This document shows positions 47,683 to 58,884 of a stretch of DNA of 64,000 nucleotides, piece by piece. The stretch is from NCBI GenBank assembly GCA_029718625.1, contig CM056389.1, positions 14,718,452 through 14,782,451 of the forward strand, written 5' to 3'. The position numbers were made by a program, and so were the translations under genes. A model generated the notes under the pieces. The model saw only the letters and a program-made list of their open reading frames with translations, made no database searches and was not told where the DNA came from. The stretch's first letter is position 1. Every line of letters starts with the position of its first letter. This stretch comes from Synaphobranchus kaupii. Its lineage: Eukaryota; Chordata; Actinopteri; Anguilliformes; Synaphobranchidae.

Positions 47683-49624
47683 TCGGTAGAGGCGGCACCT
47701 GTACTGGGGGTGACCTTCTTTTAAAAAAATAAAAAAACCCACATCATGTGTCTGGGAAATCAAAGAGCGCTCTCTCCCCCCGGAGGAGAGAAGGGCTGCG
47801 GAGAGAGAGGGGGGGGGAAGAGACTGGCCCTCCTCACAGAGAACAGCACAGCCTTGTGGTATAGCTGCCTCCGCTCCTGGGCCATCCGCCTCCTCTTCCC
47901 TTTCCTGTACAGCTGCTCCTATTCTGAGCATTCTCATGCCACAGATTCTATATGCCCACCAGATACTCAGCCCCACGTTAAGCCGTCTTTACACAGAGCA
48001 CAAATCCCGGGCAAAAGGTGCTAAAAGAGCATCTGTGTAAACTTCTCGTCGTTTCATTCCTCCCGGCTCAAATCCGGCACTCTTTTAGCAGTACAGCAGT
48101 GTGAAGACGGCTTTGTTCTCACTGAACACTCTGATAAGGGCCTTCGACATTTCTCCTTCACGATGCCTGTCGGAGCATCACCCGCGCGTTACCGCCAATC
48201 AAAATAGAAACCTGACACTTCATCACCCAAGGGGGACGTCTCAAAAAAGCGGATGACATCATCGTCTGTTGCTCAGGAGACAACAAGACTGTCCTTCTCT
48301 TTAGGGAGACAATCAGCCAAGTGCAATCCTACTTCATTTATTTAATAAGGGCTACTAGAGACACGCAGGGGAAGCAATCAAAGCATTAACTGGGTGGTAG
48401 AAGCAGTTTGGACGGCGCCAACGTTATGCTGGCTTACAGACTACAGTCCTACTTTACAGCACATTCATATCTGGCATAAGCTGCATATTCACAGGTCATA
48501 AAGATAGAATACAATACAGATAGAGGCTGATGGACTCCAACCCCATTCTTGGCTCCTGGCCATGAGTCTACGGGCGCTACCGCGCTAACGGCTATCATAA
48601 CAACTCAACTTCCCATAAAAACATGCTTCGTGCTGAGAGGGGCTACGGCACGTTGCTTTATGGGAGGTGCAGTGCGTTCCTGCTAATGCCTCAGAGTCCA
48701 GGCCAAAGTGATGACACATGTAGAATTACCAAGAGAAAACAGGAATACGGCCTCTCAAGAAAGGAATGCTAGATAAATCCTGACTAAGAAAAACTGCTGA
48801 ATCAGTGTGTAGCTACAGGAACCAGGACCTACGACAGGATCAGCTGTGTGGTAATACCAGGCAAGAACAATGGGGAGAGGAACCGACAGGTCAGGCAGGG
48901 CACCACGGCCCGGAGAAAGGGTTTTATGAAGGAAGGAATGATCCAGAAAACTCCCACAGCATTCTGGGATAGGGCAGCCATAGGGACAGAAGCCTATGCT
49001 GAATTCTAACTGGTGGAAGAACAATCTGCAACAAAAACTAACAAATTAAGAAAAAACTAATACAATCAATACAGAGCAGACATAAACATACTACCAAATG
49101 TCAGCTAAAGTGTACCTCAGTGTACCTTGATAGCTCAAGACTTTAAAGCTTTAACCTCTGTTATAGTTGATTCTGACGAAGACCCACCAATATTGTATGT
49201 GAGAAAGGTTTGATGGGCGACTACACAGACTATGAGGCCACAGTGCCGAGACCCAATGGGGTAGAGTGGACTTGAACCTTCCTGGTTTCCCCAGGCGAGC
49301 TTTCTCGATTAACTCGATTAGCTGACATGGCAGCCAGCCAATCACGTGAAGGCTTGCAGTCGGGGAGTGCATAAAAGCGCAATTTATGCCGTTTGCTTAT
49401 CGGTAAAATGATATCTGAGATGCTGTGAAGAGAAAAGCAGTGGGAATGTTTAAGAGTGTGATTGTGCCATTCATGAAGACAGTCTTCAGCCTGTACCTGG
49501 CCTCCCTTATTATTCCAACCCCTGCTCACGTTACTCATGGAGTTACTTTAGGACTGGAATGGAAACACATGTATATCTATGATCTTCTGAGGCTGCCTAA
49601 CTGCTCCGCTAAAGGTGAATTCAT

Positions 49625-49705
49625 CTTTATGCAGCGTTTAGCGCGGCCGCCTCTACTCCCAGGAGACCCAGAGTTCGAGCCTCTCCAGATCCCTGCCGTT
49701 ACAGT
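49625..49705 (+). mobile_element. tRNA-like SINE fragment
   Basis: GCAGCGTTTAGCGCGGCCGC followed by CCAGAGTTCGAGCCTCTCC resembles box A and box B of a tRNA-derived SINE head. The remainder is not traceable. Confidence 0.4.
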
Positions 49706-49737
49706 GTTATGGTTCTAGGCATACATGAACTTACATG

Positions 49738-49905
49738 TAGGGCCTGATGTACTGAGACCTTTAGCATATGCAGAACCTCTTAGCACACGCAAGACCAATA
49801 ACACAACCAGTGATTGGTGAAATACAAATACCATGACCAATCATTGGTCCTGCTATTGGTTTTGCGCGCGCTAAAAGATTTTGCGCATGCTAAAGGTCCC
49901 TCTGA
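49738..49905. mobile_element. Palindromic CCAAT-containing MITE, copy 3
   Basis: Starts GGGCCTGATGTACTGAGACC and contains AGCACACGCAAGACCAATAAC, ACCAATCATTGGTCCTG and GCGCTAAAAGATTTTGCGC. The right terminus is lost. Confidence 0.75.
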
Positions 49906-50119
49906 GGATAATAAGCATGACACTGCAGTTTCTGTATTATAATAAACCTCTGTCACCGTGACAGGAAGTGAAACTGTACAGGAAATGACCCCTCCTTCTC
50001 CCCGCGAGTGCTGAGGGGGGCAGCAGAACGACATCACACCTGCATCCCAGAGTGCAGCGCTACGTGTAATGATACAGAGGCCCTCACAGGCACGGCCACA
50101 CACCCTTAAGTGAGGTGCT

Positions 50120-50545
50120 TAACAGCAGAGCAGGGCTAGAGAACCTGCTAATACAGAAGTACTGGCACAGAGGTTTTCAACTTAAAATCAACTACCGATT
50201 CAGTCCTAAGATAGTAGGTGAGGTGAGGTAACTAGGCTGACCAGATGTCCTCTTTTTCCTGGACATTTCTTCTTTTTGGGACCGAAATTATCCGTCCAGG
50301 CAAGATTTCTAAATTCCTAAAAATGTCCGGTAAAGTTTACTCCTTCCATAGACCGCGTATAAACAAATAGCCTAGTGTAACATTCCTAATGCCCGCCCAC
50401 CCGCCACTGTGCTCTTTTAAAAAAAAAATCCAATACATGGTCACGTTAGAGTTAACTGTGTAATCAGCTTCTTTAATCAATCGAGTGCTGAGCAAAAGCA
50501 AGAAGCAGCACACCCTGTGCCGTGGCTCTCCAGGAGCGGAGGTGC
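50120..50545. mobile_element. Dispersed repeat split by a second repeat
   Basis: The outer element (about 50120-50225 and 50455-50545) shares CAGCACACCCTGTGCCGTGG, CTCTCCAGGA and TTAACTGTGTAATCAGC with the copy at 57140-57350. The inner piece (about 50236-50440) begins GACCAGATGTCCTCTTTTT and contains AAATGTCCGGTAAAG, a repeat I recall from many vertebrates. Confidence 0.5.
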
Positions 50546-51350
50546 AATGCTGGGACGAGCTAACGCTCATTTAGTGCTCTATCGCCATTCCCACAAGTCC
50601 CAGCCCAATCTGTTTGTGTTCTTATTTAAACCACCAGGGCGCATTTCAACCATACACACCTCTCACCCTCTGGCCCCAAGCGCTGCTGAGAACTGGATCT
50701 TTTTTTTCCCGCTGCCTGCAAAATACACTTTGCAATAAAATACTACCCAGGGAGAAACTTAACTCTGCCAATATTCTTCTATTTCTCTTGAGAAAATGAT
50801 GAGACCTCCACTTCAAGAATAACAATGGGGAAAATGAGCATTAAATGAGGCATATTTACCCAGTGTGGGTGGAGAGGGACTGATCTACACGATTTGGCTC
50901 ATGAGCCAGGAGAAGAATGACAATTAGAAGATTTGTAAAGCTTTGTTAGGTTTTCTTGAAAATAAAAAACTGCCTCCAAATTCCCTACATAGTACTGCAC
51001 GCTTAGACAGATCAAACTAGGATGACCTTTTCTGTTTTATATTCTCTTCAGATGCCACTTTGTCACAGGCTGGTTTTACAGTCTGATATCGCTCAGTCAC
51101 AATCTTGAGAGCAGGTGGAAGCTCCCTCTTGTGGCCAAAACTAAGAACCACAAGTGAGCATAATTGGCTGTGAAATTGCTGATGCATTCAACTTAAATGT
51201 TCAATAAATATGCTTATTAGTGTACTCATAAGCCAACAAGGATTATATTGTAGTAGCAATATTATGAACATGTTAGGATGAAAATACAGGCTTGGGATAT
51301 CTGCTTTCAAATTCACAAGGGTGTTTAAAACCACATGTAGAACGCAGGCA

Positions 51351-51605
51351 TACCCACACACACACACACAGAAGCACACGCACATGCATGTACACACACA
51401 CACACACACACACACACAGAGCGCACAGAGCACGCACGCACACAAACACAAAAACACACCACACATGCACGGGAGCTCATGCACACACACGGGAGCTCAT
51501 GCACACACACACACGCACGGGAGCTCATGCACACACACACACGCACGGGAGCTCATGCACACACACACACACACACGCACGGGAGCTCATGCACACACAC
51601 GCACG
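51351..51605. repeat. (CA)n with embedded GGGAGCTCATGC repeats
   Basis: CA repeat in which GGGAGCTCATGC recurs at 51471, 51491, 51519, 51547 and 51581. It ends 8 bp from the exon donor at 51613, so on the sense strand a GU-rich tract begins at the very start of the intron. Confidence 0.96.
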
Positions 51606-51612
51606 CACGTAC

Positions 51613-51690
51613 CTCTCCTCACGGATGTACGGAGTCAGGAAGCGGGTGGAGTCATCCTCATGGCTGCTCTGCAGGCTGCTCTGCTGGCTG
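51613..51690 (-). CDS. gramd1b: gramd1b 78-nt exon (SQQSSLQSSHEDDSTRFLTP)
   Basis: On minus it follows a pyrimidine-rich acceptor (CATATCCCAG) and ends at AG/GTACGT. Its first C completes the split codon AG|C from the exon at 57552, giving SES-S-SQQSSLQSSHEDDSTRFL and then TPYIREE. Its last AG pairs with the C of the shared exon to give Ser and then TASNSNRS. The exon length is divisible by three, so skipping it keeps frame. The Ser/Gln-rich and acidic composition fits a disordered segment. I recall a similar SSQQSS..HDDDS..RFLSP sequence in long mammalian GRAMD1B isoforms, but cannot verify it here. A long GU-rich tract directly follows the donor. Confidence 0.8.
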
Positions 51691-51862
51691 CTGGGATATG
51701 AGACAGAGAAGGACACCTGTCAATCACGACTGCACCCACAAACCCCACCTTCATATATCTAATGATTACTCATACAGAGGTACAGAACTCAGGTACTTGT
51801 ATACATTAAGGCATGACAAATGCTCATTCCAATTTACTGTGCGCTGATATGTGGTAGATTAA

Positions 51863-52293
51863 AGGTTGTATCAGCGATTTTTGGTGACGTCACTTCTGAA
51901 GCGAAATCCCAAACAAACAGAGCCAGCTCCAGCTCAGAGCCAATTATGTTATGTTTTAAAGAATAGTGTTCAAGCATCCAGAATTATAACCACGTTAATA
52001 ACGTTTGTAAGAAACCAAACCGTTTGTAAATCCGTCAAGATTTCAGCGAGATACGAGTATTAGCGTATTAGTATCACCCACCCCTTGTCGGTGATTGGTT
52101 GGAATACTGTTTATTTTGGTTTTGAGTGGTTGGTAGTACCATTTGTTTTTGTGTACGATCTCGGAGCATAGGCTGCCTACAGAGACGCGGTTTTTTGACG
52201 GCCTGCTTATGGGGCGGGCAGCTAGCGGATCGTGAGGAAAAATCAGATGAATGTGATCATTTATGTTTCCACCCAAAATCGCTGATACAACCT
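51863..52293 (-). mobile_element. TTAA-flanked MITE, copy 2 (431 bp, inverted)
   Basis: Same element as 15619-16028 in opposite orientation, flanked by TTAA at 51859-51862 and 52294-52297. The shared interior includes TAGGCTGCCTACAGAGACGC and GGCGGGCAGCTAGCGGATCG. It also carries TGACGTCA, at 51885-51892. Confidence 0.88.
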
Positions 52294-54481
52294 TTAAGGT
52301 AAAACTTTCCTTGGAGTCATTATGAATAGGAAAATTATTATTTTTTTTAAAATACAGAACAATGCAATCCCAGGACAAAAGCATACATACTGTAGAGTAC
52401 AAGGACAAGTGATGTTTTATTGAGGTACAAGAGTGAATGATTAGGCTACATATTTAGGTGTATGTGATATCAATGTTTTTATCTTAAGCCATCAGAAGGA
52501 GCAAATGTATATGCTTTCTAATGGACAAAACTAATTTTATTCATTTTATGACATGTTTTGCATAGGGGTTTTGGACCCATAGATATCTACCCTCCTATAC
52601 TGATGAAAATATAGTAATTCCCACTTGAAAATTATGCAAAAGTGAGTTTTATGAGCCAAAACTGTTGATTTTGTAGTTAAATATTTTTTTTATTTAGAGC
52701 AGTGCACAATTTATCCATTTGGATAGATTTGGAGACACTAATAGACAACAGGGTACACTGCTATATTTTGCATCATAGACCTTTAGTAGTTCTGCATATC
52801 ATCCTCAGATTTAGCAAAACTTGTGGACATGGAGTTTATGATCCAGGAAATGTATATATAATTACCGATTTCACTTATGTAACTCTCAGCAAAACAAAAA
52901 AAAAACAATTTAAAAAGTTTTTTTTCCAAAGTTTCTTTGCATTTATGGCACTTTATTTTTACTTAAATTATGAAAATAAACAAATCTAAGCCATTTACCA
53001 AGTTTATGTGATGCTCACACCTGGAGTTATAAAGCCTTAAACAGAGCACCCCCTAAATAGGTGAAATTTGCCATCTGCGCCAAGGGGTTAAAACGCACAT
53101 TAGTGATCTTACTAGTTGTTAACACCACGAGTGTCACCCCGTGGACCTGGATTCGGTGTAATTACAATCCCGTACTGGAGGATTTATTCTATACGTCCTA
53201 AAAACTTCTGAAATACAAGCCACTAATTTGCCTGGTTTAATACATCAGGGGGTATTCCACAAAGCAGTATAAGCAATTTAGCCAGATAACTCTAAAATAA
53301 TACCATGAAATTACTCAGAAACTCTATTCAATATCAGCAAGTAACAATATGTATGATGTATATCACGGTCTAGCTCTGATCCAAAAATAAATCGGGTTAC
53401 ATGCATTACACAATTCCACCACAAGAGGGAAGTAGCAGATACTTATTTTTCTGTCACCACGCAACACGGTACTGCGATGTCGGATCACACTTAGAAATGA
53501 CCTTTTTATGTACTGGCACAAGAACTTCACAAGGAAATGTCTCATTATCTATTGTCTAATCTTATCACGTCAGGTTTAATCACCACCACACTACAGCACT
53601 TCCATGCTGCTCATTAACAAAACAAACTTTTCCATGCCTGAAATGAAAAAAAGAAATATATACATTCCTTGTGAACCGTGAAGGCTTAATGCATTATCTA
53701 ATAAAAAGAAAGAAAAAAAAACAACGCACACACACACACCCACGCACACAAAAAATGGATAAATGAAAGTGAGAAATTGCAGAAGAAAAATTAATTATAG
53801 AAAAAAACAAACCCAGTTTCCAACGCAATTAGTGCAGTGAAATGGTGTCAGCACAGAACTGCGGCCATTTTGCTTATGTGATGAACAGTATTAGGCCTGG
53901 CGAGAACCGGGGATGTCTCCTTAATCGGTTCGTGCATGAACGTGACTGCGGTTGTAGATAACTGGACATTAGGGTGGGATATGTACAGCCCCGTTGTTGT
54001 CACCAAATTACATAAGAAAGAAAATAACAAAATGAAACATGGGTGAAAGATCCTAGCTCTTTGACTACTACTGCTACAGAATATTAATTCAGAATCCACG
54101 TAATATTCCTCATAAGCACTCATGCTCACTTGCTTTCATGGGTATAATGTCTGATAAAATATTTAATCTCAAATGATTTCTATTAATACTAGATTTGCAA
54201 TTTTATAATGATATTTTTAAATACTAGTGTATATGGTAACAATTAACAAGGAAAATGGTCTGGCACAGACCAAATTAAAGCATACTGTGTGAATGCCACA
54301 GACTTCTGCTTGTTTTACAGTAAAATTGTATGGTTTCTATATCTTCCATATAAATGAAGCCTTCTGTGTGTTTCTATGCTAAGATACAGTAGCCTTACAG
54401 AGACACCCTACAAGGTGCAGAGTAGTGTGCTGTTTATCATACACTTGGCATATCTGCAGCCCCAAGCATCTTTAGTAGCTG

Positions 54482-54482
54482 C

Positions 54483-54544
<62 letters not shown>

Positions 54545-54550
54545 GTGTGA
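54482..54550. repeat. (GT)n microsatellite
   Basis: Near-pure GT repeat of about 70 bp. Confidence 0.97.
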
Positions 54551-55030
54551 GTGTTTCAGTACACAAACCTGCAATGAATCTAGGCCTACACAATATGTGA
54601 CATTCCATGAGATATTAATGGCGCCTAAAATCACGGTACGTGTGCTTTCAGTTTGAAAGTGTAACATAACGGCACGTTTAACTACCACATTGGGAAAGCG
54701 CAGGTAAACAACACTTTGGCGAGTTTATCTTTAGCAATTCAATGGGAACGTCGCTGACGTAGCGGGAATACTTCTTGCATGCAGTCAATGCCTTACCGAA
54801 AAAGATAACACTGCAGATACCTCAAGTGAACAAGGAATGTAAGGTCAACTCAACCAGTGCAATTCCCCCATGCACAACCAACCCACTTCAAGGGCTCCCA
54901 AATAGGAATGACATATCCTCAATTTGAGCGCCACCAATCATGGAGTACGTTGTTAAGAACCAGCAGAACAACCCCAACAGTGATTGGTGGACGCTTACTG
55001 GCTATACTGTGATTCCCTTAATGCTGAACG

Positions 55031-55158
55031 GAGTATATCCAGAAAGTATCTGAGTATATCCAGTAAGTATCTGAGTATATCCAGTAAGTATCTGAGTATA
55101 TCCAGTAAGTATCTGAGTATATCCAGTAAGTATCTGAGTACATCCAGTAAGTATCTGC
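55031..55158. repeat. 21-bp minisatellite, about 6 copies
   Basis: The unit is GAGTATATCCAGTAAGTATC plus T. Because 21 is divisible by three it gives a repeated SISSKYL peptide in one frame, which has no other sign of coding. Confidence 0.95.
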
Positions 55159-55914
55159 CGGTCACTGTTGTGGAGGTTCTGCTGTTCTGGTTGTTCTTAC
55201 CAACTTTATTGGTGGAGCTCTGCTCTACACTGAAAGTGAAGACACATTGTTCCTGTCCCTAGTCCAGCGTCCCTGTACTCTGGCGGCACGGACGTACAGT
55301 ACTTTAATCAACTCTTTTGTGTCCACATTATTCCCGAACACAGATCCCCGAGGGATTTTCATGCCAGCTCAATACCACACCTGCCCACAAATCCCCTGCA
55401 GTCTCATTTATGTAATTTGAACACTTTTCAAAGGGTATGGCTGTTTAATTTGGCCAGGAGACCTTTGCAAATTCTCTCGATGTGGCTCCGCGGCATTAGC
55501 GAGGCTTTGGAACGCTCGCGTCGCTAAAGAGATTTGCTCTCAGTGCGTTTGCGACATCGGGCTTAAAGAGAGTTACTGACTGAACGCTGGCTATGCTGTA
55601 AGCTCCATGCTATACCAGCCGGGGCAAGCTACAACAGCTGAAGGAAAGATCTAGATGTTTCAAAAGTCACATGTCCTAGTTATATGACCTAGCTGGCTAA
55701 TTCAATTATCATACTTTGCATTGCATCTTGGACTTTATAAAGATTTTTTTAGTTGTTGTTGTTGTTGCCATTTACACATCTCTGTCTGAAACTGCTGAAT
55801 TCTGAACATCGCTGAATAAAGTTTTGTTAAGTTATGGTTCCTGCTGTCTGTTCATACATGAACAAATTGAACTGCACATTAGGAAAACTATTGAGGCAAA
55901 CAAGTAAACTTTGT

Positions 55915-56150
55915 TTTAATTTTTAGATTTGTCAAACCTGTCAGCTTTATTGGACAGCGCAGTGTAGAGAGACAGGAAGAACGGGCAAGAGAGAGAGAGG
56001 GAGGGAAAGAGAGGGAGAGAGGGAGAAAGGGAGAAAGGGAGAGACATGCGACAAAGGTCGCGCGGCTGGTTTCAAGCCGCTGATGTCGCGGCTCGCGTCC
56101 ATCATGCGGACGCTGCTCTTACAGGCTACGCTACCGAGACGCCCCTCTGA
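55915..56150 (-). mobile_element. Fish SINE, reverse orientation, with internal GA tract
   Basis: On plus: TTTATTGGACAGCGCAGTGT, AGAGAGACAGGAAG, a GA-rich tract (about 55990-56045), then CATGCGACAAAGGTCGCGCG, TGGTTTCAAGCCGCTGATGT and CAGGCTACGCTACCGAGACG. The last parts are the inverted box B and box A regions of a tRNA-like head. Confidence 0.6.
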
Positions 56151-56965
56151 ACCTCATACAAATTGGCAAAACCTCATACGTAGATTCATATTTTTTTCTA
56201 TGCTTGCTTCACAACGGAGATTTCAAACAACCAAAAAGATTTCAAAACGACAGGCCTAAAGTAGAGAGCGTTACTTCACAAATCCAACCAGGAAGCCTTG
56301 TCACATACAAAGTGCAAAGTGTAATTGACGGTATGGTGGAGTTGCGACTGCTGAAGGTCTGGGCTTAGGACCGGCCCTCATTACGCTCACTGCCTCCCTC
56401 TCTGGTGCGTGATTAATAGCTTGGAGGCAGACTTATTAATAATTGACACGGCGATTAATATCAAGTGCTAGCTTACGCAACGTGCCCAGTGATGAACGAG
56501 GGACGGACAGCTTCTTCTCCCCGAGGGCTGCTTTGCGAGAGCACTAAGCCGAAGCCAAGGTCTTCCGTTTCGCAAAGACGCCAAGGAGCCGCGTCTTAAA
56601 GAAGCATTTCAACTCTCCCCTCTGGCACCGAGTAATAAACTATTTTAAAGTATTTTAAATAAGCCCGATTCCAGGATATATTGGTTCTCATTTTCACCCT
56701 GATAAAATCAACCGGCGTTACAGAATCGGCGTAAAGAAAGCCGATCTTTGTTTGTGAGATTAGCAGTTGGGTCAGACAGCTTGAGTTTGGTTGAAAACAC
56801 ATTTCCGTAGAGAGAAAAAGCTACAGTTTAAAGGGCATCTTATGATACTGACATGAAAAAACAGCCTGAAGTGATTAATTCGGCTGTGAAATTGCCGCAG
56901 TATTTATTTAGTCTACTCTACATAAACACAACACATCATCAGTGAAATGTGCAGTCCAACTTTCG

Positions 56966-57122
56966 CGGCCTGATTTACTAAGACCTTTAGCATGTGCGAA
57001 ACACATTAGCACACGCAAAACCAGTAACATGACCAATGATTGGTCACGGTATTCGTTTTGCACCAATCATTGTTTGTGTTTTTAGTTTTGTGTGTGCTAA
57101 AGGTCTCAGTAAGTCAGGCCTT
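56966..57122. mobile_element. Palindromic CCAAT-containing MITE, copy 4
   Basis: Ends GGCCTGATTTACTAAGACC and GGTCTCAGTAAGTCAGGCC; internal AGCACACGCAAAACCAG and GACCAATGATTGGTCACG. Confidence 0.8.
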
Positions 57123-57139
57123 TTGTGTGTAAGTGTTCA

Positions 57140-57350
57140 GGGGCCTGACAGCCTGTCCCAGGAGAGCCGCAGGATCTGCTGGCTTTTGTTTTCACCTTAA
57201 AATCCAAAACCAGTTCAGACCCAGGAAACCATGTGAGATGACTTAACTGTGTACTCAACTGATTTTCTCTTTTATCTATTAAGCGCTGAACAACACTCGA
57301 AACCGACGCACCCTGTGACTCTCCAGAACCAGGGTTGCAGACCCCTGAAC
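57140..57350. mobile_element. Dispersed repeat related to the 50.1-50.5 kb element
   Basis: It runs from CAGGAGAGCCGCAGGATCTG through TTGTTTTCACCTTAAAATCC, TTAACTGTGTACTCAAC and GACTCTCCAGAACCAGGG to TTGCAGACCCCTG. The two ends are roughly complementary, suggesting an old DNA-transposon MITE. Confidence 0.5.
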
Positions 57351-57551
57351 TAGTCGATATTTTTTAAATGCAACGCTCAACTTTTTCCACTTAGTAACGT
57401 CATGAGCGTTTCTGTCCTGACAGGATGAAGGAGAGATAAAATGGCGGGAGATGTTTCCTGTGGTTTGGAGCCCTACAGCCCAGGAGCAGAGCTAATAGAG
57501 CGGAAATGAGGGCCCCTGAGGGGCCTCTGCACTAGGGGCCCCCGTACAGAC

Positions 57552-57958
57552 CTGCTCTCACTGCAATCCTTCTTCTCCCGAACCCGGAGCCACTTCTTCA
57601 GCAGGCACCGCTTGCGGCGGGGGGAGGCGCTGGGGGTGGAGCAGTTGGACCAGGGGGCGTCCTCGTCGCTGGACGGCGTGATCTCGATGGAGGGAAGCTG
57701 CAGGTACTCCTTGGAGGTGGAGCTGGGGGCGGAGCCGGGGCCCGACCCCGCCCGCCGCAGTGCCCCGCCTCCCTCGGGCCCCTCCCGCTCGCTCAACACG
57801 TTCTTCATGCGGCGCATCTTGAAGCGCTTGCGCCGCAGGGAGGGGGTGTGGCCGCCAGGCGCCGCACCCGCTTCCTCGGCCCCGCCCACCATCCCCGCCC
57901 CTACGTCGGAGCAGTCCCCCTGGAACTGGAGGGCGGGGAGCTGGAGGGTGTCCGTCAT
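57552..57958 (-). CDS. gramd1b: gramd1b long-isoform first coding exon (135 aa)
   Basis: From the ATG at 57958 the frame encodes MTDTLQLPALQFQGD..., then a basic block PSLRRKRFKMRRMKN (about residues 39-53) and a Gly/Pro/Ser linker. After it come EYLQLPSIEITPSSDEDAPW (84-103), SNCSTPSASPRRKR (104-117) and KKWLRVREKKDCSES (121-135). The donor is AG/GTCTGT at 57552, phase 2, and joins the exon at 51690. The region is probably disordered, with phosphorylatable SSDED and SPRRKR motifs. It resembles my memory of extended GRAMD1B isoforms. The reading frame stays open upstream of this ATG, so an earlier start or an upstream exon is not excluded, but no in-frame ATG or convincing acceptor was seen. 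A CCAAT word lies at 58021-58028 on minus. Confidence 0.8.
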
Positions 57959-58138
57959 ACCCGACGCCCGCTCACGCCCTCTCGAACGCCGCGCCTGAGA
58001 CGTCCTGCCCCCCACTCCTTATTGGCTGCCTGTTCCTCACAGTGCGGCTGGGTCACCCTGGCAGCTAATCCCAGAGCAGTGTGCTGAAGGCTGGCCAGTC
58101 ACAGGCAGCACCAGGAGCCCAGACCAGTCCAGTCGCAC

Positions 58139-58352
58139 GGTTGTCCTGTTAGCGCTGGATGTGTTAGCGCTGTGTTAGCGCTGGCTGCGTTAGCGCTGGC
58201 TGCGTTAGCGCTGGCTGCGTTAGGGCTGGATGTGTTAGCGCTGTGTTAGCGCTGGCTGCGTTAGCGCTGGCTGCGTTAGCGCTGGCTGCGTTAGGGCTGG
58301 ATGTGTTAGCGCTGTGTTAGCGCTGGCTGCGTTAGGGCTGGCTGTGTTAGCG
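58139..58352. repeat. 15-bp minisatellite with 71-bp higher-order unit
   Basis: The unit is GTTAGCGCTGGCTGC with GTTAGGGCTGGATGT and an 11-bp GTTAGCGCTGT variant. The block starting at 58219 repeats at 58290. It lies about 180-390 bp upstream of the long-isoform ATG. Confidence 0.95.
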
Positions 58353-58884
58353 CTGGTTCTCCTCCATGTCCCTGCGCTCAGTGGCGTAGAGACCACAGGC
58401 TCTTCGCCCCTTTCCCAGCCCTGGCGCTGAACGCTTCAGTCTGCCGTCCCCAGCAGAGAGGCCTGTACATAGGGCGGTTTCCTGTACAGGAAGGGAGGGT
58501 TCACAGTTAAAATGGCTCTCCGAGCAACAGAGGAAGTAGATACGAGCGCTGTTATGGAGGGCGGGCTGATGAGAGCACTCCACGATCTCCTGGGACGGAC
58601 GCAGAGTAAGAGCGAAAGATGGCCGCTCTACTGTCGATGTTTTTCTCTTCTTTCCCAGCGCAGGACCCAGTCGCTTCCCAGCTCAGGTTCTTCCCTCTCC
58701 AGGAATCAGACGCCAAACGCAGCGCTATGTCTCAGCCCAGGATCCTCCCTCTGTAGGACTGGCTCACTTCCTCCGGGGGCCGGTTTCCTCCAGAGCCCCC
58801 AATATCAGAGCAGCTCCAGTTCTCAGCCCTGCATCACGGCCACAGCCTATAGATTAGAGTAAGGTGATAGGGCGTGCCAGGTAC

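Larger units (their letters stand above)
44580..51612 (-). other. gramd1b: 5' flank of the 44.5-kb exon; intron of the long gramd1b isoform
   Basis: Contains simple repeats, SINEs and a MITE listed separately, plus a CpG-rich stretch at about 47.43-47.53 kb with a possible donor. I see nothing recognisable in 45.7-46.95, 47.7-49.6 and 50.55-51.34 kb. Confidence 0.65.
51691..57551 (-). other. gramd1b: gramd1b intron between long-isoform exons 1 and 2
   Basis: 5.86-kb intron bounded by AG/GTCTGT at 57552 and CCCAG/C at 51690. It holds the MITEs, SINE and tandem repeats listed. I see nothing recognisable in 52.3-54.4, 54.6-55.0, 55.2-55.9 and 56.2-56.9 kb; parts are AT-rich. Confidence 0.75.
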
